Assembly: GCA_027625915.1 (NCBI GenBank)
Contig: JANTQA010000026.1
Span: 5,952,001 to 6,016,000, forward strand
Direction: 5' to 3'
Length of the DNA stretch: 64,000 nucleotides
Origin: Anaeramoeba flamelloides
Lineage: Eukaryota > Metamonada > Anaeramoebidae
In this document: positions 53,101-63,673 of the stretch, in pieces
How the letters are laid out: each line of letters opens with the position of its first letter
Position numbering within the stretch: the first letter of the stretch is position 1
Notes under the pieces: model-generated
What the model was told of the DNA's origin: nothing
Databases searched by the model: none
Seen by the model: only the letters and a program-made list of their open reading frames with translations
Made by a program: the position numbers and the translations under genes

Positions 53101-56100
53101 TCCAAATTTATTTTCATTTTTTGAAAACCAGAAAATGACTTTTTCAAACTTTTAAGAATAAAATTTTTTGTTTAATAGATCTCAATTTCATTGATAAAAT
53201 TTTGTTAAAATTCGATCAAATTTTCATTTATTTAATCACCTATACCTAGATTATTTTATTTTTCTGAGATTTGAAATTAAATATCTAATAATTAAAAATA
53301 CTAACAAAATAGAAAATATTCTTTCGAAATCAATACTTCCCAACATAAAACGAAAAATATCATTCACTTTAAAAATTAACTTAATTTCTCAAGAGATATA
53401 CTTTTTTTCATTACTATGAAAAGTTTTAAAAGTTCTTTTATTTACTTATAATTAGTTAGCCAATTTCACAAGTTTTTTAGAAAAAAGAAAAATCTATTAT
53501 GTACTTTAAAATAAAATTGAGATACTTAACAATATTATGAAATATCAGAAATGAGTTTGGTAAATTTTTTTGATCGAATTTTCTTCTGGCATTTTAGTAA
53601 ATAACTGTTAAACAAATTTATTTTTGTGTTCTCGATGGAAAGGTCAAGAATATTTAAAAATAATTAGATATAACAATAAAATAAATAAACAACAAAAATA
53701 TTTAAAATGGAAAGGATCAACTTCAATTTTAAAACTACGAAACTTCACAAATTATTTAAACAGATATTCTTATGTTTATGATAAGAATAAAATAAAAACA
53801 AAATCATGCAACTTATGTAAAAAAATACCATAACACAGAAATAGATGAAGATATCGATCATTTTTTTATGGAATTGCCCGTTCTATGAAAAAAATCGAAA
53901 AATCTGGATTAAAGAATTGATCCAAATAAATAAAAATAATAAGAATAATATCAAAGATTTTATTCAAAATAAAGATTCATTATTTATCTTGTCATTGGTT
54001 AATGATAAAGAAAATTATGATTCTCTGTTAAAATTTCTAAACAAAAATTTAGAAATTAGGGCTGTAAGAGGAAATTAATTTCCTCCCTTCAAAATAAAAA
54101 AAAAAAAAAAAAAACAAATTTATTTTTAAGAATTTTAAATCTTTTTAACGCAAAATTTACACACAGGGTAATCGACGCACTTTTTTTTCTTTATCATCAC
54201 AATTTTGAGTGTTAAAAACAAATTTAAATTACAAAATTTTCAAGTTATCAAACTTTTGTTTTTTATTTTCCTGATCATTTAAGGATTGAATTAGAAAATT
54301 TCTATTTACCTTTTGAAAATTAATTTCAAGTTATTTTTTGGACAGCTGTTTTAAAAAAAGTGTGGACTAAAAGTTTTATAAAATGTTATTCAGGCTACTT
54401 GTGGATTACAATCCCTAAAATTTGAAAAAAAGATTATCTTGTGTAGGGTGTGATGACTTATTAATTTGATTCTTAGCTGATCGATCTTTTACTTGATATG
54501 GATTTTAATAGTGGTTCAAAAACGACAACATTTCCAAATTTTTTTTTTTTCCGAAATCCGAATTGAAGAGTGTAAAACTAATATCGGATTGGAAGTTATA
54601 AAAAAATGTGATTTGTGATTTTTGGTTATCAATTTTTGAAAAGGTTTGGTTTTATTTGGAGTTTTTCAAAAAAATATATATTTTTTTTTAGGTGATTGAG
54701 TTAAAGGGAAATAAATATTTCTATTCTACCACCCAAAAATCAAAATTTATTCTTAAATATCCGACCAATCTATTAATCTTACACTCTTCAATTCGTATTT
54801 GGGAAAAAAAAAAATAATTATTGGAAAAATTGTCGTTTTTGAACCACTATTAAAATCCATATCAAGTAAAAGATCGATCAGCTAAGAATCAAATTAATAA
54901 GTCATCACACCCTACACAAGATAATCTTTTTTTTAAATTTTAGGGATTGTAAACCTGGAAATGGACGAATAACATTCTAGAAAACTTTTAGTCCATGCTT
55001 TTTTAAAAACTGATATATCAATTTTTGATTTATTCTTTTTCTTTGATTTTTTGAAATCTTAACAGTGCTAATCTATATGATTTATGTTAAATATATTACG
55101 ACAGAACCAGCAAGGCAAATATTTTACAATCAGCGGAAAACAAATTTTTATATTATTAGAAAAAAAGATTTAATATTTTTATTATCCTTAGTGAATTATA
55201 ACATGTTTTTTTTTGAGTATTATAAACAATTTATGGAAAAAAATAGGAATTCTGGAAAAGATAACGACGTTTTTCTTGAGGTTTTCTGTTTTGTCTGTTA
55301 ACTTTTCTAATTTTTTTTCAGGTTTTCTATTTTATTTGTTAAGTGTTCTGATTTTCGTTAGGTTTTTTTTACTTTTCAAAATAAACGGAAAATTTATTAA
55401 AATTTTCTGTTTATTTCAAAAAGTAAAAAAAAACCTAGAACACTTCACAAATAAATAGAAAACTAAAAAAAACCGAACGAAAATCAATTAATTTTACAAA
55501 TAAAAAGAAAACACAAGAAAAGCTAACAATGTTTGTGTTTTAGTTTAATTATTGTTTTTGTTTAGAAAATCTATTGGTTTTATAATCAAAACAAAAACCC
55601 GAAAAAAAAAGAAAAACCTAGCAGCTGTTTTCTAGAATTCAAATCTAATTAATTAAATCTTTGGTTTTGTTAATAAATTCAAATTCCAGAAAAGAATATT
55701 GGCGTTTTTTTTTTAATTTAATATCTAAACAGTAAATTTCTGAAATATTCTCCTCACTACAGTTTAAATATTGATCAGATTGTTTTGCTAATAATAAATT
55801 TTTCACTTTGTTGCTTTTTAGCTTTCAAGATGAAAACATTGCAATAAAATAGATTACAAATAAGATATTTCTTGAAAAAAAATTGATTTCGCTTCCACAA
55901 ATTTATTTCCATTTATCAAATCATTGAAAATTTATCATTAATTGTTATTTAAAGAACCATTTTGTACACTATCTCAAATATTGCGCTTTGATAATAATAA
56001 AAAAAAAAGTTAAAAAAAGAGAAAAAATAAATTCTCACATCATTCAAAACGTTTGTAAAAAAACCAAATTTATTTTGGCATTTTTTTTAATTTACCATTC

Positions 56101-58879
56101 AAAAGGTCAACAATATAATCACTTTGTGTATTCTAACTTGAATTTCGAAATATTATTAAACCAGATGAGAACTCTGGATTTCTTTCAAGGATTGATTTAA
56201 TGGCATTCCTGGCATTAACACTTTCAACTTTTCACATTAAGAATGATTATGTCACAATTCTTATCCAGGGTCTCAAAGTCAAAAATTTCTTTTAGTCAGA
56301 GAATAAACATTTTTTTCAAAAAAATTCCATTTTATTGATCCTCAAAATCAAATTTTTTTTTAGCTTTTAAAAAACCCTTTTAGAACTTGTAAATTATAAA
56401 TTACATTGCAATTCCAAACCTAAAGTAAAAAAGTTTCTAATTCCCTTTTTTACAAAACTTTTCTCTATTAAGGGATTTGCCAGATCCAGGGATTTTTTAG
56501 AATTATAAAATTGAATTTAAGGGTCGAGTCATTCCGTTTTCAAAATAATTTTCTGAAATGGATTAAAAAAAAATTGTAATTTTTATGAGTGCCTAATACC
56601 AATCAAAAGGCAATTAACATGTGAAGTGTGATCTATCTCCAAAAATCAACAACCAAAAATAAGGACATTTTTGAAAAAAAACGCCAAGAACCAACACTCA
56701 ATTTCCAATTAGAATGGTTATGAATTATAATTTTGTTTGAAACTGTGTTAGTTTTGAAGTGTCGCTCTTTGGTGCTTTTTGAGATCTCTAAGATTTTTTC
56801 ATTTTTTTCCTTTCTTGAATGAACAAATTTTTTCTCAAAAATGTTACATAATCCTTACTTTGTCAAATTTAGAGGGTTACAAAATAATAACAAATTCGGT
56901 TAAATTGAATTAAATTGATTGTGAACTGAGAAAAAGCAATTTGTTTTAAATTGAAGAAATTTAACCATTTGGAAATAGAAAATGAGAAAAGATGAATTTT
57001 TTTTTTTTAAATTTTGTTTTTTTGAAATTGAGAACTCTTTTAAACTTATTTTTATTTGTTGAATTTTTTGCCAAAGAGATTTACTGGAATTTTTTTTTTT
57101 GTTATTTGAATTTTGTCAACCAAAAGAAGGGCATTTCACTATACCCTTTTTGAGTTTTAAGTCACCTCTTGAGTATTGTGCCAATCCATGTAAAATGACT
57201 AGATCCTTAATAAGAATTTCACCTCTTTAGGAATAATCATAAACATTAACTTTAAACATTAACCTTTATTTTATTTTTTATCTATTAAAATCAAATATAA
57301 ATCAAAATAAATAGGAAATATCAAATCATTTATCTTTAGTATTTAAACCAAGAGAAGGCATTTCTCGTGATCTTTCAAAATCAAAAAAGCATATCAAGCT
57401 GTGTTTAAAAGCTTTAAGCATCTATCAAAAATTAGCAACAAAGGATTTGAAATTTTATGACACAAAAACAAGAGAACATTTGTTATGCGTTATGATGGGG
57501 ATTGCAGACTCATTTTTACAAGAAAAAATTGATGAAAATCATCTTTATCTCCAAAAAGGGCTCTGTAGGCCTGTTTTAAAGGTTTTTATTTTTTTATTTT
57601 TAATTTTCACCTTCTAATTTATAGGCTTTATTATTTTAGTTACAAATTTCAAATAAATTAATTAAACTTGCTGTATAATATTAATGGGTTTATTATATTT
57701 AATTCATTTCCTGATAAAACTTTAAAATTTAAACTCGATAAAAAGGTTTTATTTGAATATTGGCTTGTCTTTGGAACAACTGAACACACATTATGGAAAC
57801 TATTTCGTGGATTAGCAACCGGTTGGGTTTCACATGAAGCAACAATCCACCAATGGTCTGCTACGATTTACGGATTGATGGATCGGGTTATTGGCATTCT
57901 TTATGACAATAAGGCAGGAACAAAAACTGTAACAATTACAGTGTAAAATTAGAATTTTTTCAAACATGATTATTATTATTTTCTTTTTCCAAAATTGAAC
58001 TGATCATTCGATTTGGTTGATCCTAAATATTCCTTTTTCAAAAAAAACCAATTTTTTTTTCTTTTTTTTATTTATTTATATATTACAATTACTTTTATTA
58101 TTAATAGTCCCCATATTCCGAAGGAATTCCAACAATCAGTTCTCAATTTATCTGACAAACAAGTAATGTTCACATGGAAGGGATATCTAAGTAATTATTT
58201 GCATTTTATTTATTGAATAATTCTATTTTTAATTACAAAAATTGGGAATAATTTTTTTCTAATAATTACAAAATAAATTTCTTTTTTAAAAATAATATTA
58301 ATAATCAATCATCAATAAAAGACATTTTGGGAAATCCAAATAATTTAAACAACCCACAAAATTTTGAACAAATGATTTCTGGGATCAATGATGTTGTTGA
58401 TTTAATATTAACGATTGGTGATGAAAGCAAAGAAGAAAATTCAGAGAATGTATATTTATTACCAGATAAGCCAAATGGTGATACCATCTTGAGAATTTTT
58501 GGAAATTGGCTCTTTGAAACTGTGTTTAAAAATAGATTAGGATTCGATAAAGGTGTTTCAATTGCCTTTACAATTCTATTAAAGATCTTGTCTACCCATT
58601 TTGATTCTCCTTTAAGTGAAGCAAATTTAACTAAATTTTATTCAGCAATTATTCAAGCCTTTCATAATACTGAGGAATATTCTCAATCGTTATTTTCCAT
58701 TTTGAAAGGTTCTGAAAATCTTTTTTTAAGGGATCATGACGGAATATTTATCTTAATTCCTCATTATTTAAAAATCATTCAAACAGTCCTTTCAGAAGTA
58801 AAAAATAACAATTTTTTCTTTTAATATTTTGATTTTAAAAAATATAATTAAAAAGTATTAATCTATCTAAAATAAACAA

Positions 58880-58959
<80 letters not shown>

Positions 58960-61900
58960 ATGTATGATATCTAATTTACTTAGACCACTTTCACATTTGT
59001 TAAAGGACACTCTCTAACTCTATTAAGAAGATCCTCTATAATAATTTTAAAAAATTTACTTTGTTTTCCACGCCTTTACCCTCAATTAAAAATTGCAACA
59101 ATCACTGGGTATGACAAAGATACTGTTCAAAACTTTTCCTTTTTATCAACAATTAGAACAATTCTTCTTAATGGCTGGTCAAATGAAACCGATCCTGATA
59201 ATGCAGTTTACTTACTTTGGACAATGGGCTTAATAATTTTTGAATCCCTGAGGGACAGATCAACAATACCTCCATTATTTTTACTCACTATTCAAAAATA
59301 CCTATGCCAACCTACTGATATTCAGGTTAAATGGCCAATCAAAGTTTTGTTTACTGGGATTTCTATCATTCGTTCAATGGAACCTTTAATAAATCAAATT
59401 CGAGATTGTTCAACAGTAAATTATCTCCATGATCTTCTTTTTAATTTTCATTTTCTTTCTTTTTATCTTCTTAATTTTTTTTTTTAATTTTTGTTAAACT
59501 TTTTTCTTTCTTAAAAAAATTATTAAATATCCCTTAATCACCAAAAACCAAAACCCAAAAACCAAAACCCAAAACCCAAAACTCAAAAATCAAAAACCAA
59601 AACCCAAAACCCAAAAACCAAAACCCAAAAACCAAAAACCAAAACCCAAAACCCAAAAACCAAAAACCAAAAATAAAATGACAAAACCATTAGCAAACAA
59701 TTCCAAATTTAATTATCGGGCTTTGTCGACTAATTAAATATTTATTAGAAAATATACCAAATAACATTTCTCAAGACGATTATGATCAATTAATCATTTT
59801 AATCTTAAAAACATTGTCTGATTTAATTATACCAAAAAATTGGATCATTATTTATATTAATGTAATCAACGAAATATTTAAAATAATAAATCAAATTATT
59901 GAATTAAGACAATCACACAAATCTAAAAAAAAAAAAAAAAAATCAATAATTATTTCTGAAAAAATAATCTGTGAAACTAAATATTTTTTTAATAAAATTA
60001 TGAAATTATCTGGAAATTTCCCATTAAAATCAGGTTCTGAAACACTTTCAGCACAGATTACCGAATTTGATTTAATGAAATCATATAATTTATCTGAAAA
60101 TGAATTTTTCAAATATTGTAGATTTATAGTTAAAAATGACGAAGAATTAATAACCATTATTGATGAGCCAGAAAATAACCAAAAACAAAAAAGTAATTTT
60201 TTTTTTTATTTTATTTTTTATCTCCTTTATTATAATCTATTTATTTATTGTAAGATCAATAGTCACTTGGTAAAAATATGTTATTCTAAGGTTATTGAAA
60301 CTGTAAAAATGATTGTTGAGAAATAATATTGATTTCGATTGGAATTTTATTCGATCTTTGATCCTGATATTTGAATAATAAATGTGAAAAATTTTCACTT
60401 CATTTTCATTTCCTTTTACAAATAGAGACCACAAATACCAACACACTTTGTTTGGGGACTTGATTTCTAAAAGAAAAGTGTGGAAAATGAAGTGAAAATT
60501 GTTTCCTATTTATTATTCAAATACCAATAGAAGTTCAAAACGAATATTGTTGTTTTTCGAAATGGGTCCATAAGAATTTGAGTTTTTCAATTTTTAAGAA
60601 AATTTATTGATTAATTAGTTTACTTTCATACATATATCAACAATTCTTTGATGTATATTATTTTGCTTATTTCTTATTTTTTCTTCAAAGGTCAATTATA
60701 TAAAATAATTGATATTTGAAAAAAATGTTGGGCCCCTTTGACTGAAACAGAGTTTATCTCAATTCTCTATGATGTTTATTATTCTACTTATTTATTCTTA
60801 AAATGTCATTTATAAAAAATAATTTATATTTGAAAATAATTTCTAGGCTCTTTTGACAAAAGCAAAATTTAGTATATATTTTAATGGTTCTAGAATTTTA
60901 AGATAATTGCTTTTTACCTTTTTTTTTATTTTTCCTTGTTAAAAAATGGTTTGTCATAAATAAACTAAATTCCAAAAATTTGGACACATTTTAAACTGTT
61001 CAAAGAATAACAATACCCCACTTTATATTCAATTTGGAAATAATTTTGATTTTACAAACTATTTCATTTTTTGTCTTTTTTTTTTTGTTTTCATTTCCTT
61101 TTTTCCAGTTACGTAATCTGTTTCCTTAGATCTTGTAATTTTTTCGATGGTTGATAGAAGGTTAGTGTTGAGTTTGTTAAATTGAAAAATAACATACAAT
61201 TGGTTGATGGTATCTTATCATTTGATCAATCAACAACTGTTGATGAAATTTCAGCAAATTTACCAATACATTTTTTGTTCAGCTCGTTTCATTATTTGGG
61301 ACATACCAATTTTTTTTTTTTCGTTTTATATTTTTTTCTTTTATTTGGATGAAAATGATTACTTATATAAACATTAATACTGGGTAACTTAAATGTTTTT
61401 TGATTTTAGGTTTGGAAAAATCTAATAAATTGAGGGTTTTTTTTGATTCCTTTTCCATTTTTCCCCTGGCTGAATAATCTTTATATTGGGAAGAAGATTT
61501 ACAAAGGAAAAAGATCAAGTGGTTACTTGCTAGTACTGTGAAACACTGAAACACGAAAGTATGAGTAACTTGAAAATAAAAACACAAAAGCAAAGGCTAA
61601 AAATGATCAAAATGTTTAAAATCAAATAAGATCAAAAAAAAAAAGAAATTACAACAACTTAAACAACGATCCCCAAGTGAACATTCATGATCAATTAACA
61701 AATTACATTAAATCAATCAAAAGTATTGTGGCTGTGATTTTGGGAGACCTTAATTAAAGATAGCATTTTTTTTTTTTTTTTTTGATTTTAAACCAATTGC
61801 TTGTTATAAATCCTTTTTTAAATTTCTTTTTTTTTTTTTTTTTCTTTTTTCCTTTTTTCTTTTCAATTTTTTGCTTTTTAAACATTAAGAAAATTTGGGT

Positions 61901-63673
61901 GTGTCTTTTCCCTTGAACAATCGTGAAATCTATGATTTTATGCTTAAATTACCTTTGAGGAAATTTAAGTAAAAGGACATCTAGAGTGTAATTTACACTT
62001 CTTCCATCAATAAAAAAAAAAACTTGTATGTTTTTTTATATTAAGTTTTGAAAAATATAATAAATTGAGTTTTATTTTGCCCATAATTTTGATTTTGGGT
62101 ATTGTCCAAATTTTTGGAATGGCGTTTAAATTGCCAACTTTCGTCAATATAAAATTTACCCAAATCTATCATAAAAAATGCAAACATTAACCGAAATATT
62201 AATATCAAAACAATTAATAATAAACTTTATAATATCCTTTAATTTTTTTAAAAAAAAAAAGAAAAAAAAACAATGGTACTAATAAGGGATTATATAGGGA
62301 AGTACTTTTGGAATTTTTATTTCAGAATTTCGCCAGATTTTAATAATAATGATTTTTCTGAAGAATATTTAACAAAAGAAGGAATAAAGAAAAAACCAAT
62401 TCCACCGAGATACCCACAAGCTAAAATTTTAACAAAGAAGGAAAAAGGCGAGCTTAATTATAGATATGGTGTTGATTATAATTCAAAATATTTCATTCCC
62501 CAAGAAAAATATTTACTGATTAAAAAAATCAAATCAGCATTAAATACACAACACAAAAATGAAAACATGTACAGATTTTTCGAAGATCAATTAAAAAATG
62601 TAGATCTATCGATCAAACCAAAAAAAAGAAATAAAAATTTCTGCCTTGAGGATAAGACTAATAATTCTAGAATGTTTTTTTCAAATTTCGGAATATTTGA
62701 TATTAATAATGAAAAAAATTTAAAATTGATCAATTTCAATTCAAATTTTATTCAAGAGATTCAAGAATTAGATCAAACACCTGAAAGAGAGCAATTTACA
62801 ATTGGCATAATATATGTTGGAAAAGGACAAAATCGAGAAAGCAATGGGCAAAGTATATTCGAGAATGAAGAAGCAGAGAAGGATTTTGATAATTTTATTC
62901 AAGAAATCGGATGGAAGATTAACTTAAAAACTCATAAAGGTTATAAAGGAAATTTACAATGGGAAGAAACGGGTTTAGATGCAATTTATTATTCAAATTA
63001 TTCCACCGAAATTATTTTCCATATTTCAACCATGTTAAAAAATGTAAGTGCAGAGAAGAAAAAAGAAATCCTTTTAAATAATAATCAAGTGATCATTGTT
63101 TGGTGTGATGACGAAAGAAAATTCAATCCTAAATGCATAAAAAATAAAAATAATTTGATCTATTTCATAATCCGCCCCCATTATACCGGATTATATTCAA
63201 TCGAAATAATTGATTATTCTGAAGATAAAATTAACTATTATTCACAATTGTTATTTGAAACTTCTTTAATATCGAGAGCCATTTTAGGTACTTTAATAAG
63301 ATCCTCGATAATAAATATATTCAGAGAATTGCAGTTAAAAGATAGCAATTATATCCATCCCGTTATGAAAAGAAAGAAAATAATAAAACAAATTATTCAA
63401 AAATATTCACAAAACTTGAATAATGAGAAATTCTTTTATAATTTTTTTAATCAAAAAAAAGAAATAAATATCAACCTTTCAATTGATCCGGAAAGAAAAT
63501 CACCTATTAATACAAGAAAAGAATCACAAACAGAAAAAACGGAGAGCAATGGCCAATTAGATAAAAAATCATCTTCAACCACTAACATTAATGTTAATGG
63601 CAAAGTTGAATTAAATTTTAATAATAATATCGAAAAGGAAAAAGAAAAAGAAATAGAGAACTCAATTTATTAA
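50156..63673 (+). CDS. RALGAPB: RalGAP complex beta subunit-like protein with C-terminal Rap/Ral-GAP domain
   Basis: RalGAP-beta partners a catalytic alpha subunit to inactivate Ral-type GTPases. Exons are 50156-50425, (one missing), 57340-57581, 57746-57942, 58108-58190, 58322-58797, 58984-59415, 59694-60192 and 62262-63673. All joins from 57581 onward keep phase, giving about 1,200 residues against about 1,494 in human RALGAPB. Similarity to remembered human sequence runs the whole length: GLALTLPIENS (GLTLPLDGE), KVLFEYWLVFG (GVLFEVWLLAC), LLRRSSIIILKNLL (ELRRSSINILLSLL), ETDPDNA (ETDPNNT), KLSGNFPLKSGSE (QLLGAFPSPSGPA). The GAP domain has IIYVGKGQNRES, YYSNYSTEIIFHIST and VIIVW, then SRAILGTLIRSSIINIF. 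The first intron (6.9 kb) is full of repeats. Exon 1 ends in phase 0 but 57340 needs one more base, so a short exon of length 1 mod 3 (about 14 codons) is missing. Confidence 0.93.
50789..50989 (+). pseudogene. Isolated coding-like segment, unrecognised
   Basis: An open frame of 66 codons ending in TGA reads FTPDLPCASVAFFQCNQFEF and later SIGFTLWCEFEVLKMFLECQ, with Cys and Trp codons and richer composition than the intron around it. It does not fit the residues missing from RalGAP-beta, and no donor follows. It may be a stray exon of another gene or a remnant of a mobile element. Confidence 0.25.
51316..51782. repeat. MITE, family E (copy 3)
   Basis: Starts ACGACAAGATCACGACTAGA, continues AATAGCACAATCCATATAAA, and ends ACAATTTTTGTGCTATTTTTG then TCATG, the inverted counterpart of the start. 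A small duplication of CGAC-A-G near the left tip distinguishes it from the other copies. The open frame on the minus strand here is repeat sequence. Confidence 0.75.
53610..54127 (+). mobile_element. Young 5'-truncated LINE tail with perfect 16-base target duplication
   Basis: The element body is 53626-54111. The target duplication AAACAAATTTATTTTT is at 53610-53625 and 54112-54127. The copy holds only the last about 150 codons of the LINE ORF (KGQEYLKIIRYNNKI, CNLCKK, WNCPFYEKNRK, NKDSLFILSLVNDKEN, ending EIRAVRGN), a short 3' untranslated part and a poly-A tail. It is nearly identical to the copy at 5195-7116, with one extra CAA codon and a one-base shift in the A-run near 53825. It lies in the RalGAP-beta intron on the sense strand. 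Confidence 0.92.
54343..55012. repeat. Foldback D (copy 2) centred in a second inverted repeat
   Basis: The inner element (54404-54957) has arms of about 190 bases, starting TACAATCCCTAAAATTTGAA and ending AGGGATTGTA. Outside it, 54343-54400 (GTGGACTAAAAGTTTTATAA) faces 54960-55010 (TTTTAGTCCATGC), an inverted repeat that the copy at 42097 does not have. Either family D landed in the loop of an older hairpin or the arms were extended by conversion. A half-match to the outer arm occurs at about 38185-38225. The loop orientation is opposite to copy 1. Confidence 0.8.
55060..55230 (+). mobile_element. Diverged LINE 3'-end fragment
   Basis: A frame here reads FYIIRKKDLIFLLSLVN and YYKQFMEKNR, which parallels the conserved C-terminus of the LINE copies (IIQNKDSLFILSLVND, LLKFLNKNLEIR). 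Only about 45 codons resemble it and there is no poly-A tail. It is an old fragment or a second LINE subfamily. Confidence 0.45.
55225..55640. repeat. Inverted-repeat element, family M (copy 2)
   Basis: The centre (about 55365-55430) has TTTTTACTTTTCAAAATAAA facing its complement. It is flanked by AAAACCTAGAACACTTCA and GAACGAAAATCAATTAATTT units as in 13725-14165. The outer arms are less clear than in copy 1. Confidence 0.6.
55650..57330. other. Intronic stretch, nothing recognised
   Basis: AT-rich sequence without recognised repeats. Short open frames (such as 55988-56200) show no splice context or familiar motif. The undiscovered short RalGAP-beta exon may lie here or further upstream. 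Confidence 0.35.
58883..58959. repeat. (AC)n(AT)n microsatellite
   Basis: About 28 AC units run directly into about 10 AT units inside the RalGAP-beta intron 58798-58983, ending about 25 bases before the acceptor. Length variation between strains is likely. Confidence 0.95.
59540..59675. repeat. C/A-rich minisatellite of CCCAAAA / CCAAAAA units
   Basis: Some 20 tandem seven-base units of CCAAAAA and CCCAAAA fill the centre of the RalGAP-beta intron 59416-59693. The unit resembles the telomeric C-strand repeats CCCAAAA/CCCCAAAA of some protists, but nothing else suggests a telomere here. It is strongly strand-asymmetric (G-rich on the minus strand). Confidence 0.95.
60368..60523. repeat. MITE, family B (copy 2, short)
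   Basis: The ends TATTTGAATAATAAAT and ATTTATTATTCAAATA are nearly perfect inverted repeats, continuing inward through TTTTCACTTCATTTTC and its complement. The length is about 155 bases. It lies in the 2.07-kb RalGAP-beta intron 60193-62261. Confidence 0.85.
60965..61440 (+). repeat. Dispersed repeat, family G (copy 2)
   Basis: Collinear with 46595-47060: a TTTACAAACTATTTCATTTT block, the pyrimidine tract with TTTCCTTTTTTCCAG, GGTTGATAGAAGG and TTTGGATGAAAATGATTAC. The open frame present in copy 1 is interrupted here. It is followed directly by an inverse R+F copy. Confidence 0.6.
61440..62040. repeat. Dispersed repeat R+F (copy 4, inverse), empty site for family H
   Basis: The reverse complement of the repeats at 11050, 14200 and 47520. 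Recognisable parts are CCCCTGGCTGAATAATC (about 61464), AAAGTATGAGTAACTTG (about 61557), CATGATCAATTAACAAATT, the joint TTAATTAAAGATAGC, CCAATTGCTTGTTATAAATC (61794-61813) and AGAGTGTAATTTACACTTC. It lies in the last RalGAP-beta intron and lacks the family H insertion. Confidence 0.7.

Larger units (their letters stand above)
50426..57339. other. First intron region of the RalGAP-beta gene (6.9 kb)
   Basis: The donor is AGG|GTAACT and the last acceptor ATCTTTAG. A short coding exon must lie somewhere inside but was not found. Recognised contents are an isolated open frame (50789-50989), a family E element (51316-51782), a young LINE tail (53626-54111), a double foldback (54343-55012), a LINE-like fragment (55060-55230) and a family M element (55225-55640). 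The stretches 51790-53600 and 55650-57330 show nothing definite. Confidence 0.6.

Noticed and set aside
58883-59675. Telomere or chromosome end near the simple repeats
   Set aside because: Coding exons of one gene continue on both sides in phase, so the repeats are intronic.
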